DNA of 64,000 bases. Origin: Procambarus clarkii. Lineage: Eukaryota; Arthropoda; Malacostraca; Decapoda; Cambaridae. The position numbers and the translations under genes were made by a program. The notes below the pieces were generated by a model, which saw only the letters and a list, made by a program, of their open reading frames with translations, was not told where the DNA came from and made no database searches. Below, one piece after another: positions 42,701 to 52,986 of this stretch. The stretch's first letter is position 1; every line of letters starts with the position of its first letter. The DNA is taken from NCBI RefSeq assembly GCF_040958095.1, contig NC_091165.1:28931378-28995377 (forward strand), read 5' to 3'.

Positions 42701-44507
42701 TAGTCATAATGACTTGGCACTTTTCCCTGACAGTTCTCTTCCCTTCCCACTCCCAAAATTAAGTTTGGTAGTTCTGCATGTTTTTTGTTTAATGTCTGCA
42801 TTTTTTTTTTTTAAATATAATACTGTATTGATATAACATGGCAAAATGAGAATGGCATGGATTAAATATGAATATACAATTGTTTTTGGCAAGCAAAATA
42901 TTTAGGATAAGTTGAAAATCATATACACATAATTTTGCTAAGAAAAAAGTATGTTTATGCCTGAGAGAATGGGATCAATACCACAGCAATTAAATAGAGT
43001 ATATGTTGTATATTTTTAACTATTATTTGTTTGACAATACAATGTGTCTTTTTATAAAATCATGTTTATCGTCTGTATCTATAATTCAAACTTTTTATTA
43101 TTGCTATAGTAACTGAATGAGCTTCATATATATATTGGTCATATGTAATAATATACTGTATGATGTCAGGAACATATTACATATACAGACTCTGCTATAA
43201 TGACCTTTTACCTGAGTTTATCTGAGGCCACTATCTCTCTAATGGCCTTGACGAGGATAGGAAGCTGGCGACTTGTCAAAGTTTCCCCCCTCCCCCTATT
43301 TGTCTTGATGATTTTATCTATTTGCATCTTAAATTGTAGCAGGTTTTTGGCATTTACGGATTCGGCGAGTAGGCAGTTTTTTGGGTTTATAACCCCGTAG
43401 GTGTAATAGTATCACCTTTTTTCTGTCCTACATTGTAGCTGGTTGAGACTGAATCCATTGCTCCTTGTTCTTTTACATCTGACCTTTTGAAGAAGTGGTC
43501 TGGATCAATATCCTCCAAGTTCAATTTTTTAAAAGTTTCGATGTGATCAGCCGTGTCATGTCTAGTTCTACAGCTCTTAACCATTTCTGGTATGGGAGTT
43601 GACTTAGTTCAGGAATTATTTTTGTTGCCCTTTGTTGGACTTTCTCCAAAGCTCTCCAAAGCAGATACATATGTCTTACTGAAGATGAGGTCCCCATGCT
43701 TGGATACAATAATCCAATTGAGAGCACAGAAGAGATTTATACAGTGGAATAAGTACCACCTTTTCCATTAAATCAAAGTTATGTTTCACTATTCCTAGGA
43801 TTTTATTGACTTTTTTTTTTTTACTGCAGCTCCCACTTGTTCTGAAACTTTCAATGACTTGCATTTGAATTACAAGACTGTAAGTGCATCCATTTATATT
43901 TTTGTGCACATTCCCATATTCCACACCCACATGAAGTATATTCTCCATTTAAGTATCTTTTTCTATAGCATTTTGCTTTAGAATAGTTTTATAACAATAG
44001 AATCTTGATAATGGTTCAGGAGCAACTGAAATGTGTGGATTTGGTGAATAATTTTGTATTGTGTGGATTTGGTGTCTAATTTTGAATTGTGTGGATTTGG
44101 TGTCTAAGTTTGAATTATGTGGATTTGGTGTCTAAGTTTGAATTGTGTGGATTTTAGTGTCTAATTTTTAATTGTTCTGAAGGTATGTACTTCTGGTCAG
44201 CTAATGTAATTTTTTTTATGAATTTGCAGATGGTGTGTCATTGTTAAGAAGATTCAATTTTGCCCATAATGAAATGGGTTTGTCTCATTCCCAGCTTGTC
44301 CAGTTTCCGCATGTTCTTCTGTCGAGAGAGTTCAGGCTAAAGCAGCGGCACGAGTATTTGAAGACAATTGGACGAAACCAATATAACCCTTTGCAGCCAA
44401 ATTATGTCTCTCCCTCGGCTTTAGTTGCCGGCGACGATGCAGAATTTTGTAATACTATTGCTAAGACATCGGTTCAGGATTTTAATGATTTTTTGAAAAC
44501 AATGTAA
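36194..44507 (+). CDS. MTERF3: MTERF3, mitochondrial transcription termination factor 3
   Basis: Six coding exons (36194-36714, 38838-38960, 40451-40633, 41722-41845, 42262-42352, 44230-44507) join in phase to 440 codons, 439 residues, near the human length (about 417). Residues 1-65 have no Asp or Glu and many Arg, Lys, Asn and Ser, as in a mitochondrial targeting peptide. From about residue 160 the protein follows vertebrate MTERF3 closely: LGVDLSKWEK, FLHDVGV, NYLHLMNFTQNQI, IDNRLGYFQKSFDLT, QPKLITLNLYNVQ, QFPHVLLSREFRLKQRHEYL, GRNQYNPLQPNYVSP and KTSVQDFNDFLKTM. mTERF repeats form a helical nucleic-acid-binding superhelix; family members repress mtDNA transcription and support mitoribosome assembly. 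All junctions are GT-AG. Introns hold a Tigger-like transposon, LINE and SINE pieces. An AATAAA follows at 44668. Confidence 0.97.
37255..38010 (-). mobile_element. Tigger/pogo-like DDE transposase remnant in MTERF3 intron 1
   Basis: Minus-strand FEIYKANETGLYWKNFPDKS matches the Tigger motif around the first catalytic Asp (NxDETGLxWK), with the Asp replaced by Asn. Further along, SLIQSMDQGVVYHEKL matches the conserved SLLQPMDQGVI segment. Several frame breaks separate these, and a (TA)n block sits near 37980. The N-terminal DNA-binding part may extend to about 38380, but I cannot confirm it. Confidence 0.7.
38838..38960 (+). CDS. MTERF3: MTERF3 exon 2
   Basis: SHMLQEMVKLGVDLSKWEKR, then LRLEFERDMKQHIV. 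Acceptor AATTTCAG, donor ATAGT|GTAAGTT. Confidence 0.96.
38961..40450. other. MTERF3 intron 2
   Basis: No recognised element. A 70-codon frame at 39247-39462 has no family I know and no splice context. Confidence 0.6.
40451..40633 (+). CDS. MTERF3: MTERF3 exon 3
   Basis: FLHDVGVAAEDLGQWLSINP, LDDLHARLNYLHLMNF and ITRIISRNPYWLLF, covering the first clear mTERF repeats (LxxxNP-type helix ends). Donor TTCAG|GTAAGAC. Confidence 0.96.
40634..41721. other. MTERF3 intron 3
   Basis: AT-rich, no recognised element. Confidence 0.6.
41722..41845 (+). CDS. MTERF3: MTERF3 exon 4
   Basis: NIRIDNRLGYFQKSFDLTGA, EVRSLAAKQPKLITLNLY. Donor GTTCAG|GTAACA, phase 0. Confidence 0.96.
41846..42261. other. MTERF3 intron 4
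   Basis: No recognised element. Confidence 0.6.
42262..42352 (+). CDS. MTERF3: MTERF3 exon 5
   Basis: RTSFAVVEEMGFTAIEMKSL then LLTKPKLWMA. Donor GGCAC|GTAGGT. A mini-SINE lies about 40 bp downstream of the donor. Confidence 0.95.
42393..42470 (-). mobile_element. 78-bp tRNA-like mini-SINE
   Basis: The minus strand starts GCTCAGTCGATTAAGGCAGT (A-box region) and carries GCAGGTTCGAATCCTCGTCA (B box), ending TTGTGGATTTATT. It is bounded by the exact 13-bp direct repeat TACCCCTAATATA (42380-42392 and 42471-42483), so it is a whole and probably recent insertion, about 40 bp after the exon 5 donor of MTERF3. Confidence 0.85.
42555..42735 (+). mobile_element. SINE-C copy
   Basis: Head GGGCTGGATGGTAAAGCAAT, B-box-like GGTCGGCGTTCAATCCC, body CCCGTCCCATCCCAAATCCT, CCTGATCCCTTCAAAGTGAT and AGTCATAATGACTTGGCACT. 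It lies in MTERF3 intron 5. Confidence 0.75.
43200..43960 (-). mobile_element. CR1-like LINE 3' coding remnant in MTERF3 intron 5
   Basis: Minus-strand pieces in order: VNKILGIVKHNFDLMEKVVL, IPLYKSLLCSQLDYCIQAWG, VQQRATKIIPELSQLPYQKW, LNLEDIDPDHFFKRSD. This is the thumb/C-terminal region of CR1-type reverse transcriptases. Several frame breaks. Its 3' part overlaps the dispersed repeat related to 7490-7625. Confidence 0.8.
44041..44170. repeat. 28/29-bp minisatellite in intron 5
   Basis: About five units of TTGTGTGGATTTGGTGTCTA plus ATTTTGAA, ending 60 bp before exon 6. Confidence 0.85.
44230..44507 (+). CDS. MTERF3: MTERF3 exon 6 (C-terminus)
   Basis: VSLLRRFNFAHNEMGLSHSQ through the highly conserved C-terminus FNDFLKTM and the stop. 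Acceptor AATTTGCAG. Confidence 0.97.
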
Positions 44508-44667
44508 AATTATGCTATATGAATGCATTATTGAAGATTATGAGAACAGGGTCTTTTAGTATAGTTATAGTATATGTTTTGTTCAGCTTGAGTTTATATA
44601 ATGTGTAAACTTTGTAAAATAGTAAAGAATTGGGCACTTTGCAGTTTTACAAACTATTGTTTAAATG

Positions 44668-44678
44668 AATAAAATAAA
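44668..44678 (+). promoter_or_regulatory. MTERF3: MTERF3 poly(A) signal
   Basis: Overlapping AATAAA hexamers (AATAAAATAAA) lie 160 bp after the stop. Confidence 0.8.
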
Positions 44679-44699
44679 ATGTTGCCATTGTGCTTGTGT

Positions 44700-45073
44700 T
44701 GTTGTTCTGCCAATCAATCCTTCATGGATGCATACATTGAAATTGTCTCCATGAATATGCAGTGCTGAAAATAACATTGACTTTAGAGAACAGGGTGTGT
44801 ATGTTATTGACTATTTCAGTGGTTTCCAACCATTTTTATCTGAATTTCCCTTTAGCAATCTGGTAAATCAAAGTGCAAATATTGAAAAAAGTCACATTAG
44901 TGTATTCAGTTAGCCTCAGGAATACAGCTGTATAGGATTCCTCTAAAGTTAAGGAGACATAGAATTAAAAAAAAAAAAAATATGTACACTTATTATTACA
45001 TTCAAGTGTGTCAAAATGTGGTTTTAATAAAAATGAAAAAGCAAAATGGCTGAAAATAATTAGAAGATATTTT
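44700..45073. other. unannotated
   Basis: Downstream of MTERF3; nothing recognised. Confidence 0.4.
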
Positions 45074-45683
45074 GAACACAAATGCGAACAAGCTTGAACG
45101 GTCTCCAGGCATATATGCAACTGAAAACTCACACCCCAGAAGTGACACGAACCCATACTGCCAGAAGCACTATGCAACTGATGTACAGGATCCCTTAACC
45201 ACTCGACCATCACGACCGGACAAAAGAGGATGGTAGCCGAGGTTAATTCCCCATCCTGCCGCCGGCACTCTGATGGCATGGTATTTTATCAAATCACCTC
45301 ATTCTTTGGGGCACACGTGAGGAACACAAATGCGAACAAGCCTGAACAGTCTCCAGGCATATATGCAACTGAAAATTCACACCCCAGAAGTGACTCGAAC
45401 CCATACTGCCAGAAGCACTCTGCAACTGATGTACAGGATCCCTTAACCACTCGACCATCATGACCGGACAAAAAAGGATGGTAGCCGAGGCTAATTCCCC
45501 TTCCTCCCGCCGGCACTCTGATGGTAATCTTGGGCATGATATTTTATCAAATCACCTCATTCTTTGGGGCACACGTGAGGAACACAAATGTGAACAAGCC
45601 TGAACAGTCTCCAGCCATATATGCAACTGAAAACTCACACCCCAGAATAGTATGGGTTCGAGTCACTTCTGGGGTGTGAGTTT

Positions 45684-45690
<7 letters not shown>
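45074..45690 (-). repeat. tandem array of about 250-bp tRNA-headed units with fold-back end
   Basis: Units start at 45074, 45322 and 45580. Each has a minus-strand tRNA-Ser/Leu-like head (GGTCGTGATGGTCGAGTGGT, TTAAGGGATCCTG; B box TATGGGTTCGTGTCACTTC or its GAGTCAC variant). The third unit stops early and is followed by its own inverted fragment (45655-45690, GGTTCGAGTCACTTCTGGGG) and then (TA)n. Confidence 0.85.
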
Positions 45691-45775
<85 letters not shown>

Positions 45776-45825
45776 CACGTGTTTATTTTCGTGATATACA
45801 CACATATATATATATATATATATAA
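45690..45825. repeat. (TA)n microsatellites
   Basis: TA runs at about 45690-45773 and 45805-45823, with a 30-bp spacer, between the 250-bp and 288-bp arrays. Confidence 0.97.
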
Positions 45826-46342
45826 CTTTAGAACACTTTCCCACCAGGAGACTCGAACCCTAGCCAGCACAGAAGCCTTCCAGCAACTGGCATAACAGGT
45901 ACGCCTTAACCCACTCCACCACCCGCTCAGACTCCTAAAAGAGATGGTAATTTCGGAGTATTTAAATACACCAAAGATCATCACCTCCCAAGAGCACCAG
46001 AGCAAGTGAGGGGTCATTTAGACGTTAATTTCATCAAGTCCCTGTTAATATGGGAAGACACAGTGTCTATGCTTAAGGCACAACTCTTCTAAACACGAGA
46101 GTGAAGTATACAACTTTAGAACACTTTCCCACCAGGAGACTCGAACCCTAGCCAGCACAGAAGCCTTCCAGCAACTGGCATAACAGGTACGCCTTAACCC
46201 ACTCCACCACCCGCTCAGACTCCTAAAAGAGATGGTAATTTCGGAGTATTTAAATACACCAAAGATCATCACCTCCCAAGAGCACCAGAGCAAGTGAGGG
46301 GTCATTTAGGGGCACCAGAGCACCAGAGCAAGTGAGGGGTCT
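45826..46342 (-). repeat. 288-bp tRNA-headed satellite, array 1, inverted portion
   Basis: About 1.7 units in minus orientation, exact period 288 bp (AACTTTAG at 45824 and 46112). The orientation flips near 46306-46342, where GCACCAGAGCA is duplicated. Confidence 0.9.
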
Positions 46343-48795
46343 TTTAGGAGTCTGAGCGGGTGGTGGAGTGGGTTAAGGCGTACCTGTTATGCCAGTTGCT
46401 GGAAGGCTTCTGTGCTGGCTAGGGTTCGAGTCTCCTGGTGGGAAAGTGTTCTAAAGTTGTATACTTCACTCTCGTGTTTAGAAGAGTTGTGCCTTAAGCA
46501 TAGACACTGTGTCTTCCCATATTAACAGGGACTTGATGAAATTAACGTCTAAATGACCCCTCACTTGCTCTGGTGCTCTTGGGAGGTGATGATCTTTGGT
46601 GTATTTAAATACTCCGAAATTACCATCTCTTTTAGGAGTCTGAGCGGGTGGTGGAGTGGGTTAAGGCGTACCTGTTATGCCAGTTGCTGGAAGGCTTCTG
46701 TGCTGGCTAGGGTTCGAGTCTCCTGGTGGGAAAGTGTTCTAAAGTTGTATACTTCACTCTCGTGTTTAGAAGAGTTGTGCCTTAAGCATAGACACTGTGT
46801 CTTCCCATATTAACAGGGACTTGATGAAATTAACGTCTAAATGACCCCTCACTTGCTCTGGTGCTCTTGGGAGGTGATGATCTTTGGTGTATTTAAATAC
46901 TCCGAAATTACCATCTCTTTTAGGAGTCTGAGCGGGTGGTGGAGTGGGTTAAGGCGTACCTGTTATGCCAGTTGCTGGAAGGCTTCTGTGCTGGCTAGGG
47001 TTCGAGTCTCCTGGTGGGAAAGTGTTCTAAAGTTGTATACTTCACTCTCGTGTTTAGAAGAGTTGTGCCTTAAGCATAGACACTGTGTCTTCCCATATTA
47101 ACAGGGACTTGATGAAATTAACGTCTAAATGACCCCTCACTTGCTCTGGTGCTCTTGGGAGGTGATGATCTTTGGTGTATTTAAATACTCCGAAATTACC
47201 ATCTCTTTTAGGAGTCTGAGCGGGTGGTGGAGTGGGTTAAGGCGTACCTGTTATGCCAGTTGCTGGAAGGCTTCTGTGCTGGCTAGGGTTCGAGTCTCCT
47301 GGTGGGAAAGTGTTCTAAAGTTGTATACTTCACTCTCGTGTTTAGAAGAGTTGTGCCTTAAGCATAGACACTGTGTCTTCCCATATTAACAGGGACTTGA
47401 TGAAATTAACGTCTAAATGACCCCTCACTTGCTCTGGTGCTCTTGGGAGGTGATGATCTTTGGTGTATTTAAATACTCCGAAATTACCATCTCTTTTAGG
47501 AGTCTGAGCGGGTGGTGGAGTGGGTTAAGGCGTACCTGTTATGCCAGTTGCTGGAAGGCTTCTGTGCTGGCTAGGGTTCGAGTCTCCTGGTGGGAAAGTG
47601 TTCTAAAGTTGTATACTTCACTCTCGTGTTTAGAAGAGTTGTGCCTTAAGCATAGACACTGTGTCTTCCCATATTAACAGGGACTTGATGAAATTAACGT
47701 CTAAATGACCCCTCACTTGCTCTGGTGCTCTTGGGAGGTGATGATCTTTGGTGTATTTAAATACTCCGAAATTACCATCTCTTTTAGGAGTCTGAGCGGG
47801 TGGTGGAGTGGGTTAAGGCGTACCTGTTATGCCAGTTGCTGGAAGGCTTCTGTGCTGGCTAGGGTTCGAGTCTCCTGGTGGGAAAGTGTTCTAAAGTTGT
47901 ATACTTCACTCTCGTGTTTAGAAGAGTTGTGCCTTAAGCATAGACACTGTGTCTTCCCATATTAACAGGGACTTGATGAAATTAACGTCTAAATGACCCC
48001 TCACTTGCTCTGGTGCTCTTGGGAGGTGATGATCTTTGGTGTATTTAAATACTCCGAAATTACCATCTCTTTTAGGAGTCTGAGCGGGTGGTGGAGTGGG
48101 TTAAGGCGTACCTGTTATGCCAGTTGCTGGAAGGCTTCTGTGCTGGCTAGGGTTCGAGTCTCCTGGTGGGAAAGTGTTCTAAAGTTGTATACTTCACTCT
48201 CGTGTTTAGAAGAGTTGTGCCTTAAGCATAGACACTGTGTCTTCCCATATTAACAGGGACTTGATGAAATTAACGTCTAAATGACCCCTCACTTGCTCTG
48301 GTGCTCTTGGGAGGTGATGATCTTTGGTGTATTTAAATACTCCGAAATTACCATCTCTTTTAGGAGTCTGAGTGGGTGGTGGAGTGGGTTAAGGCGTACC
48401 TGTTATGCCAGTTGCTGGAAGGCTTCTGTGCTGGCTAGGGTTCGAGTCTCCTGGTGGGAAAGTGTTCTAAAGTTGTATACTTCACTCTCGTGTTTAGAAG
48501 AGTTGTGCCTTAAGCATAGACACTGTGTCTTCCCATATTAACAGGGACTTGATGAAATTAACGTCTAAATGACCCCTCACTTGCTCTGGTGCTCTTGGGA
48601 GGTGATGATCTTTGGTGTATTTAAATACTCCGAAATTACCATCTCTTTTAGGAGTCTGAGCGGGTGGTGGAGTGGGTTAAGGCGTACCTGTTATGCCAGT
48701 TGCTGGAAGGCTTCTGTGCTGGCTAGGGTTCGAGTCTCCTGGTGGGAAAGTGTTCTAAAGTTGTATACTTCACTCTCGTGTTTAGAAGAGTTGTG

Positions 48796-48798
<3 letters not shown>
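46343..48798 (+). repeat. 288-bp tRNA-headed satellite, array 1, direct portion
   Basis: About 8.5 nearly identical units. Each has A-box-like GGTGGTGGAGTGGGTTAAGG and B-box-like GGGTTCGAGTCTCC about 75 bp apart (tRNA-Ser/Leu geometry). The only TTTT lies at the unit end (CATCTCTTTTAGGAGTCTGA). Array 1 units carry TTTTAGGAG; one unit has GAGTGGGTGG for GAGCGGGTGG (near 48370). An 86-codon frame recurs in each unit but overlaps the tRNA-like part and is not credible as a protein. Confidence 0.95.
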
Positions 48799-48869
<71 letters not shown>

Positions 48870-48895
48870 TTTATATATATATTTATATATGAGCT
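48799..48895. repeat. (TA)n block at array 1 end
   Basis: The last unit breaks at GTTGTGCCTTA and continues as TA, then TATTTATAT variants. Confidence 0.95.
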
Positions 48896-49034
48896 GTTAT
48901 AGTCCATACGTTGGTTTTTGAGTGGTACATTATTGCTAAGCCACTAGCACGCATAGCAGTATACTTTTCCGTCGTTTGCAAACTTGTGTGCGTACGAGCA
49001 CGTACGCTCCCTTGGGGTTGTCATTCGCATCAAT

Positions 49035-49120
49035 TTAGAACAATAATGGTCCTAGGACTGAGCCTTGGGAACTCCTGCTTGTCACGCCCTTCCAGTGTTG
49101 ATGACATTGCTGGAGAATTG
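49035..49120 (-). mobile_element. LINE reverse-transcriptase scrap
   Basis: Minus-strand GVTSRSSQGSVLGPLLF matches the RT motif GVPQGSVLGPLLF. The flanks are not readable as RT. Confidence 0.5.
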
Positions 49121-49699
49121 GTGGTAGTGGGAGTTGGTGGTGGTCGAGATTGATGCATTTATTGTTTAACTGGCTTACGTTCAAGTTCTTTATCGTGTCT
49201 GACGTTACATTTGTGGATGGAAGTGGCTTCCACTTTTTCTTTCGTTTCATACCACCCTTCATCACCCTCTTCCACCGAAATTCTCAATCACCACTTTGGT
49301 AACAATGGCGTCCTCTGCTCATGGTCACCAACATGTCATTGTCCAAATTTTCCGATGTCCCCGGCTGGCTGTTCATGCGTCACTTCTTGACATGTCTACT
49401 TAGTCAACGACACACCCATCGTTTTTTATATTGTACTGCTGATTTAAGTTTTTCGAGCAAGTCTCACTGTTTTTTTTCGAAACACGTCCCACTTTCAGGG
49501 ACATTCCTACGAGGACAAGAGACGGGTCTGGGTGCCCGCTGGCTACAGAGATGCAGGACAAGGAGGGAGATTGATTGATTGAAAAAGATTAAGCCACCCA
49601 AGATTTGGCACGGGCATGAATAGCCCGTAAGGAGGAGGGAGGGAGGTTTGTTGTTAATTTAGGATAGGAGAATAGGATATGCCCCTCGAGGTTCTCAAT
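49121..49699. other. unannotated
   Basis: No supported gene. GGCACGGGCATGAATAGCCC near 49600 is a small hairpin, unlike the mini-retroposon in its loop. Confidence 0.35.
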
Positions 49700-49990
49700 T
49701 CCGCTAGGAGACATAAACATGGAGGGATATAACAGGGTTCTGAAACTGTCTGAACAGATTACAATTCGCAACAGTATACAAGGTGGATAAATATAGATTT
49801 TGGAGAGCGATACGGAAGAGTTGATTTAGGAATAAGGTTGTGGACTGAACTGCCAGCTAGTATTATTGAAACATAGTTCAACATGTTTGAAGAATAGATC
49901 TAATAGGTATATTGGTGAGTGAGGTGATTGCGTCAGACAGGACCCGTCTAGTATGGGACAAGAGGCCTGCTGCGTGCTTTCTAATCCATA
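49700..49990 (+). mobile_element. LINE 3' end scrap
   Basis: Plus-strand pieces (GAACTGCCAGCTAGTATTAT, GACAGGACCCGTCTAGTATG, GGACAAGAGGCCTGCTGCGT) read as ELPASI and RTRLVWDKRPAAC, matching the end of CR1-type LINE proteins and the adjoining 3' region in this genome type. Confidence 0.45.
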
Positions 49991-49999
49991 TGTTCTATT

Positions 50000-50330
50000 T
50001 TCAGTTATCTTGCCACGCTAATCGCATTTACAAAGTTACCTTATGCTGTGATGAGATCACAGTAGAGTATTAATGAAATATAGATTACAATTATTGTAAG
50101 AAGATTATCTTGATAAAATAATTTTACTCCATGTCTTAACCTTGGTCCTTAATCTCCAATTTCCGCTAACATGTTTGTCTACGTTTCATTCCGCGCTGCT
50201 GTTGTCAAATCCCTTTGTTCTGTGCTGACTAGCGTCTCTCTTGTTGACTCTATTATGATTTTCTTCCGCCGCCCTCACCCCTCGAGACTGCCTCCCAGTC
50301 TTGGCAGCTGTCATGCACGGTCACATTGTC
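50000..50330. other. unannotated
   Basis: A pyrimidine-rich stretch leading into the hammerhead-like motif; possibly the 3' region of another Penelope-like copy. Confidence 0.3.
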
Positions 50331-50331
50331 T

Positions 50332-50355
50332 CTGAGGAAGGACGAGAGTCCGAAA
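50332..50355 (+). ncRNA. hammerhead-like core motif, exact CTGANGA
   Basis: CTGAGGA, then A, stem GGAC, loop GAGA, stem GTCC, then GAAA. This fits the conserved core of a hammerhead ribozyme (CUGANGA, stem II, GAAA). Flanking stems I and III and the cleavage triplet are not clearly identifiable, so activity cannot be claimed. Confidence 0.35.
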
Positions 50356-50359
50356 GTGT

Positions 50360-51255
50360 GCACAAACAAAAATCTTTCCGCTCATTGTGGTTTTTCCAGT
50401 ATCGAGGTCACCTCCAAGGTCGAACTCCCCAGGCTGCAACCCAACAACAGTTGTCTGGGTAAGACCTAATTGTGAAACACATGACTCGATTTTACCCTTT
50501 TGGTCTCGATACTGTTATCTGGCATTTCCTATACTCAACGGTCAGGACTGTTAGGACGCCTGGCGCACAAATCGTCTGGAGTCACAGGAATGTTGATAGA
50601 TTTTCCCTGTTTTCCGGTTGGTTCTTCGGGCAGATAGTGTCCGGCGCCAGCTTGGCCGAGAGGTGCTGAAAATTAGCGGATATTGGGCTTACTTTATACT
50701 GTCATGAGATCACAGTATAAAGTAAAGTCATAGCCACCCACCTCAGGGCGTGGTGGGCGGCTGGCTTCTGCTCTGCCTGAGGACACTGGAAAACGTTTTG
50801 CGATTTGCCCATATAGGTACGAGTTTAGGAGGGGGGGGGGGGGGACGTGTGTTTGCCTTGATCTTGTTTGACTACCCAAATGTTCTCTGTACAAGGTGGG
50901 GGGGAGACCGGTGTTTGCTTCCCCGAAGGACTCCTGGGACACACTAAAACACCGGCTTATCAGTCTCATTATTCGCCCCACTAAATGGGCCTCTCTTTCG
51001 AAACCTCAGCACTCCAACCATGATCACCTAAAGCCCACAAGCAGTCCAGCTGGGATGACCCCCACTGTAGACCTAGTAATCCCAAAATAAGCAACTGCCA
51101 CCCATTTCATGCCACAGTCCCTCAGAATTTCAGTGGCTCTCCACCTTGCTGTCCCGACCCACACCGAATATAGGACCACAATTATTCAGAATTTTGTTTA
51201 CACTACGTTATGCCACGTTCATGTGAGGAATTTGAAGTTTTAAAGTAATATATAT
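50360..51255. other. unannotated
   Basis: A short inverted repeat TACTTTATACTGTCATGAGATCAC lies around 50690-50722 (two halves, TTACTTTATACTGT and ACAGTATAAAGTAA). Poly-G near 50830. No gene. Confidence 0.4.
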
Positions 51256-51258
51256 ATA

Positions 51259-51313
51259 AGGTTAGGTTAGGATAGGTTAGGTTGGGTTAGATTAGAACAG
51301 GTTAGGTTAGGTT
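51259..51313 (+). repeat. interstitial (TTAGG)n-like tract
   Basis: About nine degenerate TTAGG units (GGTTAGGTTAGG with GATAGG and GTTGGG variants). Confidence 0.75.
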
Positions 51314-51865
51314 TGCTTAGAGTAGCGATGACGTGGTGAGGTACATACTTTTATCAGGTCCTAGACCTTCCTCGAAGATTGATACCGTCCACCGGGGCGA
51401 CCTTCTCTCTCTCTCTCCATGCTCCGCTTAAGATCACGTTTAAGGCTCCGCATATCCGGTCGTCGGATCAGCGGTATGGCTGCGTGTACCGGAAATGACA
51501 CTCTCCACAACCGGTTCCAGCACATTGCTTTACCATGACACGGCTATGACATGACACTTCCATGACTCAGCACAGCTGTAACATATTATAGCTTGAGCTT
51601 GACACAGCTTTAGCACGGTGGTCCAAGCTGCGGCCGGCCCCTCAACAGAGATGCGTGCGTCACTTGTTTATATATTTAAAGAATAACAAACGGGATTTTC
51701 TCAAATATTGAATTAATGTTATTTTATATTGTCGAGTATACGAAGCATGTCCTGTCCTTCTAAGAATGGGGGTCAATGGTGCTTACTGAAGCGTGTGGTG
51801 GAGGTTTTAGACCAGAAGCGCTTCACTTATACTCACACTCATAAATACACACACTCATTCGCGTG

Positions 51866-51950
<85 letters not shown>
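51866..51950. repeat. (CA)n microsatellite
   Basis: About 85 bp of CA ending exactly at the inverted repeat. Confidence 0.97.
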
Positions 51951-51952
<2 letters not shown>

Positions 51953-52362
51953 TCCGTCTAATTACCACAAGCTACCACAAACTACACAAACTTCAGAAAG
52001 CTTCCTGGCAATACGTTAGTAATGAATAAATATGATATATTAAGTTAGGCTGACCTAACCTAACCTAACCTATCCTAACCTATCCTAACCTAACCTAACC
52101 TAACCTAACTTAACCAAACCTAACCTAACCTAACCGAAGCTTGGATCGTCGACTTAATTTGGCGTCACCAGCTTTTTATTTTCGTCTAATTTCTTTATAA
52201 AAAGATACTTTTTCAGATTAAAATTATGTTTTTTCGTGTTGTACATTCAGCACCAACATTATAATGAGTAAATATATCATATTTATTCATTACTAACGTA
52301 TTGCCAGGAAGCTTTCTGAAGTTTGTGTAGTTTGTGGTAGCTTGTGGTAATTAGACGGACCG
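51950..52362. repeat. 413-bp inverted repeat enclosing a (CCTAA)n tract
   Basis: Exact 92-bp arms (51950-52041 and 52271-52362; GGTCCGTCTAATTACCACAA and its complement at the far end) flank a 229-bp spacer that starts with CCTAA repeats. It has no coding capacity. It could be a foldback transposon or an inverted duplication. Confidence 0.9.
52053..52135 (-). repeat. interstitial (CCTAA)n tract
   Basis: About 16 CCTAA units with a few TATCC and TTAACC variants, in the opposite orientation to the tract at 51259. Confidence 0.85.
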
Positions 52363-52615
52363 ATCCTCAAGAAATCATGTCAATTGTGTTGTGAGGCATG
52401 TCGAAACCTCCTTGTCATTTTCTATGTAAGTGCACGTCTCTTTTTTTTATGAAACAAGCCACGTTGGACCAGGGGGCATGATAACGTTGACCAATGGTAC
52501 TACTGAGCTCCAATAGTGTTGATCAAATGTTTCAACACTTCGTCAAGCCAGACAATTTAACCCACCGGCCGTTCACATGTGGCAATGTTAACTAACTTGT
52601 ATAGATTTTCGTCCA

Positions 52616-52888
52616 ATCTTGAGGTTATCTTGAGACGATTTCGGGGCTTTTTAGTGTCCCCGCGGCCCGGTCCTCGACCGGGCCGACCAAGCCCGGCCGA
52701 GGCCCGGCCAGGCCCGGCCGACCAGGCCTCCACCCCAGCTGACTAACACCCAGGTACCTATTTACTGCTAGGTAACAGGGCATAGGGTGAAAGAAACTCT
52801 GCCCATTGTTTCTCGCCGGCGTCTGGGATCGAACCCAGGACCATAGGATCACAAGTCCCGCGTGCTATCCACTCGGCCGACCGACTCC
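52616..52888 (-). mobile_element. SINE-A copy with expanded GGCC block
   Basis: A full copy with the GGTCGGCCGAGTGG head. The middle has an extra CGGCCGAGGCCCGGCCAGG-type expansion at about 52680-52726. Confidence 0.9.
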
Positions 52889-52986
52889 TATCCAAGGAGG
52901 ATAGCTTGAGACAAAAATAATGTCTCCTCGTGTAAATATCTTCTTCAACCTACAAGACAGTTGATTTTTCAACCAGCTTTATCTCT

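Noticed and set aside
46553-48541. Repeated 86-codon open frames, one per 288-bp unit, starting [13 protein letters not shown]
   Set aside because: They repeat with the satellite, overlap the tRNA-like boxes, occur in both arrays with only array-specific bases, and have no splice or start context.
51259-52135. A true chromosome end
   Set aside because: The TTAGG tracts are short, degenerate, in opposite orientations and embedded in ordinary sequence.
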